A stretch of 64,000 nt of DNA from Pusillimonas sp. UBA6240 (lineage in GTDB: Bacteria; Pseudomonadota; Gammaproteobacteria; Burkholderiales; Burkholderiaceae_B). The stretch covers positions 14,743 to 78,742 of the forward strand of contig DJWC01000070.1 in assembly GCA_002441445.1 (NCBI GenBank), written 5' to 3'. The notes under the pieces were generated by a model that searched no databases, was not told the DNA's origin, and was given only the letters and a program-made list of their open reading frames with translations. Below are positions 17,126 to 25,729 of the stretch, piece after piece. The translations under genes were made by a program, and so were the position numbers. The stretch's first letter is position 1. Every line of letters starts with the position of its first letter.

Positions 17126-17813
17126 AAACCAAACCATTCCAGCAGCCGCCCCTTACGCTCCGGGCTGTTGCAGCTCCGGCCATGACAGTGCCGTCGATTG
17201 CGGTTCCGCTAATCGCGATCACCTTCGTTGCGTTCCCGTTCATTGCAGTTCCGTCGGCGCCGCCGCCGTCCGTTTCACCCCGGCGCGCGCCGCGGCGGCG
17301 GGCCTGGCCCTGGCCGCGCTATTCCTTGCGGCGCCCGGCGCGGCCGCCGAAAAGTACGGCTTCGGCACCCCCGCCACCGAAGCTCAGATCAAGTCATGGG
17401 ACATCAATGTGTTCGCCGATGGCAGCGGCCTTCCATCCGGCAGCGGCACCGTCATGGCAGGGCGCGACATTTACAACGCCCAGTGCCTGTCTTGTCATGG
17501 AGCCAAGGGCGAAGGCGGCATCGGCGACCGGCTGGCCGGCGGCCAGGGCACACTGGCCAGCGCCAAACCCATAAAAACCGTGGGCAGCTACTGGCCGTAC
17601 GCGCCCACCCTGTTCGACTACATCCGCCGGACCATGCCCATCACCGCCCCGCAAAGCCTCAGCAATGACGAAGTCTACGCGGTAACGGCTTATATCCTGT
17701 TCATGAACGGCCTCGTCCAGGAAAACGCCGACATCGATGCCAACAGCCTCGCCCATCTGAAAATGCCCAACCACGACGGCTTCGTGCCCGACCCCAGGCC
17801 CGACGTGAAGTAG
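17112..17813 (+). CDS. soxD: SoxD-like monohaem cytochrome c with unusual repeat-derived leader
   Basis: Periplasmic electron acceptor for SoxC, 233 residues. The mature part starts about EKYGFGTPATEAQIKSWDINV; haem motif CLSCH at 125-129; likely Met ligand M175 (RRTMPITAP). It has only one haem domain, whereas Paracoccus SoxD is longer and dihaem. The ATG at 17112 is fixed by a GGGGAGG SD. The signal-peptide core (AAAGLALAALFLAAPGAAA) begins only near residue 60; the first 50 residues are Cys-rich, have no homologous look and are encoded by a 15-bp-period array, so export needs checking. Confidence 0.85.
   Translation: MRACRNQTIPAAAPYAPGCCSSGHDSAVDCGSANRDHLRCVPVHCSSVGAAAVRFTPARAAAAGLALAALFLAAPGAAAEKYGFGTPATEAQIKSWDINVFADGSGLPSGSGTVMAGRDIYNAQCLSCHGAKGEGGIGDRLAGGQGTLASAKPIKTVGSYWPYAPTLFDYIRRTMPITAPQSLSNDEVYAVTAYILFMNGLVQENADIDANSLAHLKMPNHDGFVPDPRPDVK
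17182..17256. repeat. 15-bp-period degenerate array in the soxD leader (5 units)
   Basis: Units include ATTGCGGTTCCGCTA, ATCGCGATCACCTTC, GTTGCGTTCCCGTTC and ATTGCAGTTCCGTCG. In the soxD frame it encodes a Cys-containing hydrophilic leader; in the +1 frame, opening at ATG 17182, it encodes a hydrophobic repeat of the IAVP type. Confidence 0.8.
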
Positions 17814-18260
17814 GCGCACGAGGCGGCGCCCCGCCCATCGGCCTGGTGCGGGCGACGTCTCACGGTCGAAGTGCTGTAAGCGCACTTCGACGCAGTCATG
17901 AAACATGTCTAGGCGCCGCTGTAGTTGCGGCCAGTGGTGAGGCCGCCTTCTGGTTCCATCGGCGCCGCCCTCGCGGGACCACACAGCCGCGTGCCTGCGG
18001 GATTCGGTCTCCAGCATGATCCACCCGCATGGAAAGGTTACGATTTCTACGCTCGATGCATATTGTTGATCATCTGCGACGGAGCTAAATCATCGCTTTG
18101 GCAAATGGGTCTCAAACCCGTCAATATTTGTCATATTGCGTATAAACTGATATAGACTCGTATACAAATAGAAATAATAACTGTTAGATCTACCAGAATG
18201 TAGCAACTCCGTTTTATACGTTTTGCCGTATCCGGCAATCGACAATTTTGGGGAGTCTGT
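17814..18260. other. 447-bp intergenic region between soxD and the response regulator
   Basis: No supported gene. The first part holds a strong hairpin (17865-17891). The right part (about 18055-18250) is AT-rich and should carry the regulator promoter, including a small dyad ATACG-N6-CGTAT near 18219. A GGGAG SD lies before the regulator ATG. Confidence 0.6.
17865..17891 (+). repeat. Perfect 10-bp hairpin downstream of soxD
   Basis: GTCGAAGTGC, 7-nt loop (TGTAAGC), GCACTTCGAC, 52 bp after the soxD stop. No T-run follows, so it is not a standard intrinsic terminator; it could be a 3' end stabiliser or factor-dependent terminator. Confidence 0.6.
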
Positions 18261-18884
18261 ATGAGTTCTGTATTAGTGGCCAGCCATTTGCCGGTAGTGC
18301 GGCTGGGGCTGCGGACCATTCTCCGGCAAGCGGATATTTCGGCCCAACTGCTTGAAGCCCAGACATTACAAGAAGCCATCTCGCACATCAGCACCGAATT
18401 GGAACTGGTCATCGTCGATCCCGACATGCCTGAAATGAATCCCATACATTTCGTGCAGCAGCTGCGCAAGCGCGTGCCGGACCTCCCCATAGTCTTCTTT
18501 GGCGGCAAGAATCCCAAGCTGTTCGCCTCGCTGGCCCTGAAACTGGGGCTGGCCGGCTACCTGGGCCAATTGAGCGACGAAGCCACGATCGCCGCGGCCA
18601 TCCGCACGGTCATGGGGGGCATGCAATGCATACCCAGGCAGCATGCCGAAGGCGAACTGTCCGGGCGCATACAAGCGCTGTCGGAAAAAGAACTTGCCGT
18701 GCTCCTGCTGTTGCGCCAGGGTTTGCGCAACAAGGAAATCGCTGAAAAGCTGTACCTCAGTGAAAAAACCATCAGTGCGCATAAGCGCAATATCCTGCAC
18801 AAGCTGAACATCCGCGCCATCGCCCAGTTCAGCGAAGCGGACGTGCTAGCAAGCAGCGTTCCCGACAACATGGCGGTGTGCTGA
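18261..18884 (+). CDS. LuxR/NarL-type response regulator with degenerate receiver
   Basis: DNA-binding regulator of 207 residues. The receiver (1-120) keeps the phosphoacceptor position D53 (VIVDPDMPEM), but the acidic Mg-binding pair is replaced by S8-H9 (LVASHLP where relatives have ADDHP), the conserved Thr/Ser is G81, and the conserved Lys is Q103 (GYLGQ). The LuxR HTH (about 138-195, LSEKELAVLLLLRQGLRNKEIAEKLYLSEKTISAHK) is intact. No sensor kinase is adjacent. It stands directly upstream of the tad locus on the same strand and is the obvious candidate regulator of it. Confidence 0.9.
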   Translation: MSSVLVASHLPVVRLGLRTILRQADISAQLLEAQTLQEAISHISTELELVIVDPDMPEMNPIHFVQQLRKRVPDLPIVFFGGKNPKLFASLALKLGLAGYLGQLSDEATIAAAIRTVMGGMQCIPRQHAEGELSGRIQALSEKELAVLLLLRQGLRNKEIAEKLYLSEKTISAHKRNILHKLNIRAIAQFSEADVLASSVPDNMAVC

Positions 18885-19030
18885 AAGCTCGCGCCGTACT
18901 AAGGATTTCGGCCTAATCATCCCGGTGGCATGCCCCAACGGACTAGGCCATAAGTGCTAGATCGACATCCGCGATTCTGAAGGAAATCAGGCAAAAGATA
19001 CGAATTCTCTATTTCTGCGCGCGCCCGCTA

Positions 19031-19053
19031 TTACATGTGGTTAGGGCATGTAA
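19031..19053. promoter_or_regulatory. Inverted repeat in the flp promoter region
   Basis: TTACATG-N9-CATGTAA, perfect 7-bp arms, 103 bp upstream of the flp ATG. NarL-type HTH dimers bind paired heptamers, so this may be the site for the neighbouring regulator. A second loose dyad (GGCCTA ... TAGGCC, 18910-18949) lies closer to the regulator gene. Confidence 0.45.
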
Positions 19054-19155
19054 GATGAATTTACCCGACACAACGACGGGGAGACGAAACGCTCCGGATT
19101 GATCCCCGCAGCGTATTAGTTCATCAATCATAGTCGTGCATTTTTGGAGAAACCA

Positions 19156-19332
19156 ATGCGTACTTTCATTCAATCCCTTCTTCGCGATGAGCGCGGCGTC
19201 AGCGCGCTGGAATACGCCATTCTGGCCGGCATGATCGTGGTGGTCGTGGGCGCCGGGCTTACAACATTCGGAGATACGCTATCCGCCGCCTTCGCCACAC
19301 TGGGCCAAGCGGTTACGGACGCTGTAAGCTGA
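19156..19332 (+). CDS. flp: Flp-type IVb prepilin (major pilin)
   Basis: Pilin precursor of 58 residues. The leader MRTFIQSLLRDERG is followed by the cleavage site G14/V15 and the Flp signature with Glu at +5 and Tyr at +6 (VSALEYAILAGMIVVVVG). The start at 19156 is chosen because GGAGA sits 5 bp upstream; an in-frame TTG at 19144 overlaps that SD. First gene of the tad locus; the product is processed by TadV and assembled by TadABC. Confidence 0.95.
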   Translation: MRTFIQSLLRDERGVSALEYAILAGMIVVVVGAGLTTFGDTLSAAFATLGQAVTDAVS

Positions 19333-19352
19333 TCGCAGCCTCTCGCGCCCCC

Positions 19353-19922
19353 ATGTCCGCCCCCAGCATGATGTCCGCCATCACGCCCTCCATACTCGCC
19401 GCCCCGGCTTTGCTGGGCGCTGCGTGGATGCTGCTGCTCTTGGCGTACCAGGACCTGTCCTCCCGCCGCTTGCCCAATACCTGGGTCGGCATCTATGCAG
19501 CGCTCTTCCTGCTTTATGCATGGGCGAGCGGCATGGGATGGCAGCAACTGGGCGGGCATGTCATCACTGCCATGGCTGCGATGGCGCTGCTGGTAGTCCT
19601 CTTCATCCTGAGGGCCATGGGCGGCGGGGACGTCAAGCTGTGGACGGCGCTCATGCTCTGGGCCGGTCCCTCCGGCGCGGGCATGGCGGTGCTGATCGCC
19701 TCGTTCTGCGGCCTGCTGCTCGGGTTGCTGGGCTGGGCGATTCAGCGCCTGCTGCGCGCCCGGCTCGGCCAGGTCAGGCCCGGCCCGGTCAGATCGGGCC
19801 ACGCCAAGCCAAGTTGGAGAGGCATCAGGGTCTTGAGGATGCTCACGGCGGCGCGCGGCGTGCCTTACGGGGTCGGGCTGGCGCTGGCCGGGCTGCACAA
19901 CCTGCTGTCGGCCAGCCTGTAG
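19353..19922 (+). CDS. tadV: Prepilin peptidase TadV/CpaA (A24 family)
   Basis: Inner-membrane aspartyl protease of 189 residues that removes the Flp leader. The two catalytic aspartates are in YQDLSSRRLPN and GGGDVKL. About five membrane segments. The segment GQVRPGPVRSGHAKPSWRG, between the last two hydrophobic stretches, is encoded by a 15-bp-period repeat and looks like an insertion in a cytoplasmic loop. It lies 20 bp after flp. Confidence 0.93.
   Translation: MSAPSMMSAITPSILAAPALLGAAWMLLLLAYQDLSSRRLPNTWVGIYAALFLLYAWASGMGWQQLGGHVITAMAAMALLVVLFILRAMGGGDVKLWTALMLWAGPSGAGMAVLIASFCGLLLGLLGWAIQRLLRARLGQVRPGPVRSGHAKPSWRGIRVLRMLTAARGVPYGVGLALAGLHNLLSASL
19766..19810. repeat. 15-bp-period array inside tadV (3 units)
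   Basis: CGGCCAGGTCAGGCC, CGGCCCGGTCAGATC, GGGCCACGCCAAGCC. In frame with the gene and encoding a non-membrane loop. Confidence 0.75.
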
Positions 19923-19951
19923 ACAGGCCGCCACGCGACAAGCGGCCAACG

Positions 19952-20056
19952 GCAAGCAACACGCAACAAAGCAACAAAGCAACAAGCAGCAAACAAAGGG
20001 CGTTAAACAATAAGCAGCAAGCAATAAACAACGAACCAACGAACAACAAACGAAAC
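19952..20056. repeat. A/C-rich low-complexity tract between tadV and rcpC
   Basis: About 105 bp built from variants of GCAACAAA, GCAGCAA, AATAAACAAC and GAACAAC on the plus strand, with almost no T. It is far more A-rich than anything nearby. It ends 40 bp before the rcpC start and might act as an unstructured mRNA leader or be a degenerate simple repeat. Confidence 0.75.
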
Positions 20057-20096
20057 GTAGCGGCGGCGCGCCACGACCCTGGGGAGGGGAGACAAC

Positions 20097-21029
20097 ATGT
20101 CCACGACTCTTAAATTCGCCTTGATGGTGCTGGGAGCCGCCGTGCTGGCGCTGGCCGCGCGCGTCCTGTTCGCCAATATGGCGGGGCCGAAGAACCCCGC
20201 GGAGGCCTCTGTACAAGTCAGGGTGGCGGCCAACGATTTGCCCACCGGGCTGCTGCTGCGGGCGGAAGACCTGGACTGGAAGCCCTACGATAAATCCAAG
20301 GTTCCCGAAGGCGCGCTCGTCAAGAACTCGACCGCGGCCGACAACATGGCCGGCGTGCTGATACGCAAATCCGTACTGGCCGGCGCCGTCATCACCAATC
20401 GGGACATCATCCGGCCGGATGCGCCGGGCTTTCTGGCGGCCGTGCTGAAACCCGGCGCCCGCGCGGTATCCGTGCCGGTGGACAATGTATCGGGCAACGC
20501 CGGCCTGATACAGCCAGGCGATTACGTCGACATGATATTGGTGCAGGCGGCGCGCAACCGCGACGACCTGGACAGCGAACGCGCCCGCTCGGTCGTCAGC
20601 GAAACCGTCGTCGAAAACGTACGCGTCATCGCGGTCGGATCCGTTTTCCAGCATCAGCCCGAAGGCATCGAGGTGCGCAAGAACCCTCAAGCCGCGCGCA
20701 CGGTGACCATAGAGGTCACGCCGCGCGCGGCGGAAGCCGTTACGGTGGCGGCGCGGCTGGGAACCCTGTCCATGGCTTTGCGCAGCTTCGCCGTCGCCGA
20801 TCGCAGCGCGCCCAAAGACGATCACACGGAATCCGTGGTGGCTTGGGACAGCAGCTCAAGCAAATCGGCGCCGGTCTGGGCGGGCGATGTATCGCGCGCC
20901 ATAGGCTGGAACGAGGAACCGCCCGCTGCCCGCGAAGAACCGCGCCAGGTCTTGCCGCGCGAAGTCACCATCATGCGCGGCTCCAAGCGCGACCAGCATG
21001 CGCTGGGCGGCGTTCCCGCTCAACACTGA
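20097..21029 (+). CDS. rcpC: Flp pilus assembly protein RcpC/CpaB
   Basis: Periplasmic, membrane-anchored protein of 310 residues. An N-terminal membrane segment (LKFALMVLGAAVLALAARVLF) is followed by a SAF domain (QVRVAANDLPTGLLLRAEDLDW...) and the CpaB C-terminal domain (ARAVSVPVDNVSGNAGLIQPGDYVDMILV). It is thought to stabilise or gate the secretin. GGGGAG precedes the ATG. It is second in the secretin module, followed by rcpA after 55 bp. Confidence 0.93.
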   Translation: MSTTLKFALMVLGAAVLALAARVLFANMAGPKNPAEASVQVRVAANDLPTGLLLRAEDLDWKPYDKSKVPEGALVKNSTAADNMAGVLIRKSVLAGAVITNRDIIRPDAPGFLAAVLKPGARAVSVPVDNVSGNAGLIQPGDYVDMILVQAARNRDDLDSERARSVVSETVVENVRVIAVGSVFQHQPEGIEVRKNPQAARTVTIEVTPRAAEAVTVAARLGTLSMALRSFAVADRSAPKDDHTESVVAWDSSSSKSAPVWAGDVSRAIGWNEEPPAAREEPRQVLPREVTIMRGSKRDQHALGGVPAQH

Positions 21030-21084
21030 TTTGCCCAACAGGCGCCAGCCAGGCCCGCCGCATCCCCAGACAAAAGGACTACAC

Positions 21085-22500
21085 ATGATTGCAAGCCTCC
21101 CGAAATGGAAAGCGTGTTTGCGCCGCTCCACTTTTGCCGCGGTGCTGGCGGCCGGCATGGTCGCCGCCGGGCACGCCGCCCCCAGCGCCCCTCAGCCTCT
21201 GTCCATAGGCGAAGGCCGTCTCATCCGCTTCCAGGGCACGGCCAAGACAGTCTTCGTGGCCGACCCCGAAATCGCCGACGTGCAAGTGCCTTCCGAAGGA
21301 GCCGTGCTGGTCATGGGCAAGCGCAGCGGCCAGACCACTCTATACGTGTTGAGCGAAGGCGGGCAGACTCTGGCGCAGCAGCGCGTCGTCGTGCGGCACA
21401 ATATCCCGGAACTGACCGAGGTGCTGCGCCAGCGCTTTCCCAGCCTGCGCCTGACGCTGGAATCCGCCCCCGGGTCGCTGATGATAGGCGGCACCGTGCC
21501 CTCGGGCGAAGACATAGACGCCATCACGCGCACGATCAAATCCTACCTGGGCGAGAAAGAAGAACTCATCAACCGCATCGCCGTCAGCAGCCCCACCCAG
21601 GTCTATCTGCGCGTGCGGGTCACGGAAGTATCGCGCGCCGTAACGCAGAAGCTGGGCATCAACTGGTCCGCCATCACATCGCCCGGCAACTTCTTCGCCG
21701 GCGTGATCAGCGGCCGGGCCTTCCAGAACATACTAGGCAGTTTCGTCGGCGGCAGCGACAAGATGAACTTCGCGTCGACGGGCGTGTACGGCGCGGCCAG
21801 GGAAGGCGGGTATTCCTTTCTTGGCGGCTATGCCAAGGAAGGCCGCTCCATACAGGCCATGATAGACGTGCTGGACCAGGAAGGCATGATCAGCGTGCTG
21901 GCCGAACCCAACCTCACGGCGGTGTCCGGCGAAACCGCCAGTTTTCTGGCGGGCGGCGAGTTTCCCATTCCCGTCAAGCAGGACAAGGACAGCATGACGG
22001 TCGAATTCAAGCCTTTCGGCGTCGCGCTGGATTTCACGCCCACCGTACTGGCCGATGACCGGATCAGCATCAAGGTCAAGCCCGAAATCAGCGAAATCGA
22101 CCCCAACAGCAGCATCGTCATGGAAAACCTGGTCATCCCCGGCCTGTCGGTGCGCCGCGTGGAAACCACGGTGGAAATGGCCAGCGGCCAAAGCTTCGCC
22201 ATCGGCGGCCTGCTGCAAAACAACATCCGCGATGTCGTGTCCCAAATACCCGGGCTGGGCAAGATCCCCATCCTGGGCAAGCTGTTTTCATCGTCCGACT
22301 ACCAGAACAACAAAAGCGAACTCGTGGTCATCGTCACGCCCTATCTCGTCAAGCCCACTGACAATTCGCAGATGTCCTCGCCGCTGGAAAGCCTGCGCCC
22401 CAACACCGACATCGAATACATCCTGCACGACAAGATAGGGCTGGACCCGCTCAAGGGCGATGTGCCGCGCCTGACCGGAACCGCCGGCTTCGTGTATTGA
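21085..22500 (+). CDS. rcpA: Flp pilus secretin RcpA/CpaC
   Basis: Outer-membrane secretin of 471 residues. A signal peptide ends near HAA; then a BON-like N-terminal domain (IGEGRLIRFQGTAKTVFVADPEIADVQVPS) and the secretin domain (about residues 200-450, with VLAEPNLTAVSGETASFLAGGEFPIPV and the GLQ-type end QIPGLGKIPILGKLFSS). The start at 21085 is taken over an in-frame ATG at 20998 that would lie inside rcpC; AAGGA lies 8 bp upstream. Confidence 0.95.
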   Translation: MIASLPKWKACLRRSTFAAVLAAGMVAAGHAAPSAPQPLSIGEGRLIRFQGTAKTVFVADPEIADVQVPSEGAVLVMGKRSGQTTLYVLSEGGQTLAQQRVVVRHNIPELTEVLRQRFPSLRLTLESAPGSLMIGGTVPSGEDIDAITRTIKSYLGEKEELINRIAVSSPTQVYLRVRVTEVSRAVTQKLGINWSAITSPGNFFAGVISGRAFQNILGSFVGGSDKMNFASTGVYGAAREGGYSFLGGYAKEGRSIQAMIDVLDQEGMISVLAEPNLTAVSGETASFLAGGEFPIPVKQDKDSMTVEFKPFGVALDFTPTVLADDRISIKVKPEISEIDPNSSIVMENLVIPGLSVRRVETTVEMASGQSFAIGGLLQNNIRDVVSQIPGLGKIPILGKLFSSSDYQNNKSELVVIVTPYLVKPTDNSQMSSPLESLRPNTDIEYILHDKIGLDPLKGDVPRLTGTAGFVY

Positions 22501-22526
22501 TTTCGCATTCCAGCCAGGATCAGACC

Positions 22527-23039
22527 ATGACGCACTCATATAACGCCGATACTTCCCGCCCTTTGCATCGGATCGCAGCCCTCGTCCGCCATGCCCGCTC
22601 TGGCCATCGCGCAGCGGCCATCCGCCGCCTCCGCTGCGGCGCCCCGCGCACAGCGGCCGCAGCCATGGCGCTGGCCGCGAGCCTGGCGCTGGGCGCCTGC
22701 GCCTTCCCGCGCAAGGATTTTTCCTCGTTGCCCGATGCCAGCGTCATCACGCTGAAGCAGGCGGGGCCGGGCTACGAAGCTGTCGCGCCGGACTGCGATC
22801 GCCTGCTGCAGCCTTCGCAATACAACAAGGCCGACGACTTGCGCATGTCCGTGGCTTTCGGCTGCGCCACCTATGGCAACCTGGCCGGCCAGCTTGCCAG
22901 GCCGGAGGACTTGCTCGCGCCGCGCACTTACCGCGGCCAATCCGCCGATACGGCGGCCGGAGCCGCCGCGCGCTACCGCGAAAACAAGGTGACGCCGCTG
23001 CGCCAGACCATGTCCACCGACGCCGGCGTCAACAAATAA
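22527..23039 (+). CDS. cpaD: Flp pilus assembly lipoprotein CpaD family
   Basis: Lipoprotein of 170 residues. The predicted lipidated cysteine is C58 (LALGAC); the n-region before the hydrophobic core is unusually long (about 43 residues, Arg-rich), so a later start such as the Met before ALAASLALGAC cannot be excluded. The CpaD signature FGCATYGNLAGQLARPEDLLAPR is clear. It presumably pilots or stabilises the secretin encoded just upstream. Confidence 0.88.
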   Translation: MTHSYNADTSRPLHRIAALVRHARSGHRAAAIRRLRCGAPRTAAAAMALAASLALGACAFPRKDFSSLPDASVITLKQAGPGYEAVAPDCDRLLQPSQYNKADDLRMSVAFGCATYGNLAGQLARPEDLLAPRTYRGQSADTAAGAAARYRENKVTPLRQTMSTDAGVNK

Positions 23040-23069
23040 CAAGCCGGCGCACAGCCAGAGGCCATCATC

Positions 23070-24287
23070 ATGAATCCGGTCAACCCCTTTGCCAGCAAGC
23101 AGAAAGAAGATCCACGCCAGGCGGCCTTCGCCGCCTTCATCGCCGACGACGCCAGCGTGCAGGAATTGCGCCAGTTCGTCAGCAACCTGGGGATTCCCAA
23201 GGCCCATGTGGCGCGCGGCGGCGTGGACGCGGCCATCGAACACCTCAGCCGCGCCGAGAAAGCGCCGGAACGGCTGGTCGTGGACGTATCCGGCGTGGCC
23301 TTTCCCCTGGCGGCCCTGAGCAAGCTGGCGGAAGCCTGCGATCCTTCGGTGCAAGTCTATGTGCTGGGCGACCAGAACGATGTCGCGCTTTACCGCACGC
23401 TGCTGCAGGCCGGCGTGCAGGATTATCTGGTCAAGCCGCTGACGGCGGACGCCCTGCGCCATTGGCTCAGCGCCGCGGACGACGGATCCGTGCGCAGGCT
23501 GCGCAGCGGCAAGGTGATCGCCGTGGCCGGCACCCGCGGCGGCGTCGGGGCCACTTCCATCGCCGCCCATTTGGCGCGGTTCCTCACGGAAGGCAAAGGC
23601 TTGCGCCGGGTCGCCTATATCGACCTGGACATCCACGGCGGCGCCGGGTCCACCTTGCTGGGCATGGCGGCCAATCAGGCCTTGCCCGAAGTCCTGGACA
23701 ACATAGACCGCATCGACTCGGCCTTTCTCGACCGCACGCTTACCAGCAAGGACGGCCGCCTGTTCGCCCTGGCAGCCAATCACAGCTATGGCGACATGCT
23801 GAGCGACGCGAACGGACGCATCGGCGCGCTGCTGGATATCCTGTCCCGGCATTTCCATTACGTGGTCGCCGATTTGCATGATCCCGGCAGCGTCATGGCG
23901 GACGAAGCGTTTTCTCAAGCCGACATCGCCTGCCTGGTGACGGACCGTTCGGTACATTCCGCCAGGGCACTCAGCCGCCTGATCCAGCACGTGGAATCGC
24001 GCCCGCGCGCACCCGCGCTTTATGTGGTGGCCAACGCAATCAGGCCCGCAACGCGAGGGCGTGTCGATGCCAAGGAATTCGCCGCGGCGGTGTCGCACCC
24101 CATCGCGCTGGATATCCCCTACGACAACCGTTGGCCGGCTCTGGCCGAGGACCTGGGCGAACCCCTGGCGTCCGCCAGCGACCTGGCCAAAGCCATTGCC
24201 AAGCTGGGCCGCATCCTGTCGGGCGAAGCCCAGCCGCAGCCGGCCGGCGGCTTCAACGTGGTTAGCTGGTTCCGCAGGAGCGCATGA
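23070..24287 (+). CDS. tadZ: Flp pilus localisation ATPase TadZ/CpaE
   Basis: MinD/ParA-type protein of 405 residues that places the Tad machine in the cell. An N-terminal receiver-like domain (1-140) lacks obvious phosphorylation residues. The ATPase domain has a deviant Walker A, GTRGGVGATS (residues 154-163), where both lysines of the usual KGGVGKTT are replaced, as is common in TadZ. Ends in [11 protein letters not shown]. It overlaps tadA by 4 bp (ATGA). Confidence 0.93.
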   Translation: MNPVNPFASKQKEDPRQAAFAAFIADDASVQELRQFVSNLGIPKAHVARGGVDAAIEHLSRAEKAPERLVVDVSGVAFPLAALSKLAEACDPSVQVYVLGDQNDVALYRTLLQAGVQDYLVKPLTADALRHWLSAADDGSVRRLRSGKVIAVAGTRGGVGATSIAAHLARFLTEGKGLRRVAYIDLDIHGGAGSTLLGMAANQALPEVLDNIDRIDSAFLDRTLTSKDGRLFALAANHSYGDMLSDANGRIGALLDILSRHFHYVVADLHDPGSVMADEAFSQADIACLVTDRSVHSARALSRLIQHVESRPRAPALYVVANAIRPATRGRVDAKEFAAAVSHPIALDIPYDNRWPALAEDLGEPLASASDLAKAIAKLGRILSGEAQPQPAGGFNVVSWFRRSA

Positions 24288-25729
24288 TGTTCGGCCGCAA
24301 AAACGAAACGCCTTCCATGCCCCGGCCGGCCGCCAACGCCGAGCCCGGCCGTCTCGAACCGCCGCCCGCGCCCGAGCTCGGCGCCTTGCCCGATAGCGGC
24401 GTGGGCTTGCCGGCGCCGGCTTCCGACCGCATCGGCCGCCCGGCGGCCAACGAGGAACAGCTCAAGACCCTGATCCGATCCGAGCATTATGCGGCGGCGC
24501 GCCAGTTCGTCTTCGCCACCTTGAATGTCTCCGCCGCGCTGACCCGCAGCCGCGACCAGGTCAGGATGGAAATCGAACGCCTGATCGCCGAGCTGGCGCT
24601 GCGGGACCGCCTGCCCATTACACAGCAGGAACAGGCTCAGATGACGGCGGAGATCCTGAACGACATGTTCGGCGTCGGCCCCATCGAACCCTTGCTGCAG
24701 GACGAAACCGTCAGCGACATCATGGTGAACGGCCCGGACCAGGTCTATGTCGAGCGGCGCGGCCGGCTGGAACTGACGCCGCTGAAATTCCGCGACAACG
24801 CCCACTTGACCAACGTCGCTCAGCGCATCGCCGCCTCGGTGGGGCGGCGCGTGGATGAAAGCAGCCCCATGGTGGACGCCCGCCTGGCCGACGGCAGCCG
24901 CGTCAACGTGGTGCTGCCGCCCCTGGCCCTGGACGGCGTGGCCATGTCGATACGGAAATTCTCGCGCCGCGACCTGACCCTGCCGCGCCTGGCCGCGCAA
25001 GGCAGCATGTCGCCCGCCATGTCGCGCACACTGCAGATCGCCGCGGCTTGCAGGTTGAACATCATCATCTCGGGAGGCACCGGTTCCGGGAAGACTACGC
25101 TGCTCAATGCGCTGTCGCGCTATATCGACGCCACGGAGCGCATCGTCACCATCGAAGACGCCGCCGAACTGCAATTGCAGCAGCCGCATGTCGTGCGCAT
25201 GGAGACTCGCCCTCCAAATGTGGAGGGGCTCAACGCGGTGTCGCAGGGCGATCTGGTGCGCAACGCGCTGCGCATGCGGCCCGACCGCATCATCCTGGGC
25301 GAGACCCGCGGCGCCGAAGCCTTCGACGTGCTGCAGGCCATGAATACCGGCCACGACGGCTCCATGACCACCCTGCACGCCAATACGCCGCGCGACGCCG
25401 TCGTCCGGCTGGAAAGCATGGTCATGATGGCCAACGGCAATCTGCCCCTGTATTCCATCAGGCGCCAGATCGCCAGCGCGGTGCATCTGATCGTGCAGGT
25501 GGAGCGCATGCGCGATGGGGCGCGCCGCATCACCAGCGTGGTCGAAATCCTCGGCATGGAGGGCGATGTGATCATCACCCAGGACCTGTTCCGCTTCAAT
25601 TTCGATCCGGCCTCTTATGGCGTGGAAGTCCATGGCTCTTTCGACGCCACCGGCCTGCGCCCGGCTTTCTCCGATCGTGCGCGCTATTATGGCTTTGAAG
25701 CGCAGCTTGCCGAGGCGACACGCGTATGA
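24284..25729 (+). CDS. tadA: Flp pilus assembly/retraction ATPase TadA/CpaF
   Basis: Cytoplasmic secretion ATPase of 481 residues. Walker [10 protein letters not shown] (264-272), Asp box ([12 protein letters not shown]), Walker B ([14 protein letters not shown]) and His box ([14 protein letters not shown]) are all intact. It powers assembly of Flp pili through TadB/TadC. Its N-terminal 60 residues are Pro-rich and variable. 4-bp overlaps with tadZ and tadB indicate tight coupling. Confidence 0.96.
   Translation: MMFGRKNETPSMPRPAANAEPGRLEPPPAPELGALPDSGVGLPAPASDRIGRPAANEEQLKTLIRSEHYAAARQFVFATLNVSAALTRSRDQVRMEIERLIAELALRDRLPITQQEQAQMTAEILNDMFGVGPIEPLLQDETVSDIMVNGPDQVYVERRGRLELTPLKFRDNAHLTNVAQRIAASVGRRVDESSPMVDARLADGSRVNVVLPPLALDGVAMSIRKFSRRDLTLPRLAAQGSMSPAMSRTLQIAAACRLNIIISGGTGSGKTTLLNALSRYIDATERIVTIEDAAELQLQQPHVVRMETRPPNVEGLNAVSQGDLVRNALRMRPDRIILGETRGAEAFDVLQAMNTGHDGSMTTLHANTPRDAVVRLESMVMMANGNLPLYSIRRQIASAVHLIVQVERMRDGARRITSVVEILGMEGDVIITQDLFRFNFDPASYGVEVHGSFDATGLRPAFSDRARYYGFEAQLAEATRV

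Noticed and set aside
18105..18121. tRNA-like anticodon arm (ATGGG, TCTCAAA loop, CCCGT; would read UCA)
   Set aside because: No D-arm, T-arm or acceptor stem can be formed around it; isolated chance hairpin.
17925..18155. Plus-strand frame of 76 codons upstream of the response regulator
   Set aside because: No SD and mixed composition spanning the AT-rich promoter region; no support for coding.
19170..20825. Long minus-strand open frame (551 codons) across flp, tadV and rcpC
   Set aside because: It is antisense to three well-supported tad genes, has no family-like motifs, and contains low-complexity stretches derived from the A/C-rich tract and repeats; a GC-rich shadow frame.
22536..24098. 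Minus-strand open frame of 520 codons across cpaD and tadZ
   Set aside because: Antisense shadow of two intact genes with clear motifs; composition (His, Gly, Arg, Gln rich) is typical of reverse-frame translation in high-GC DNA.
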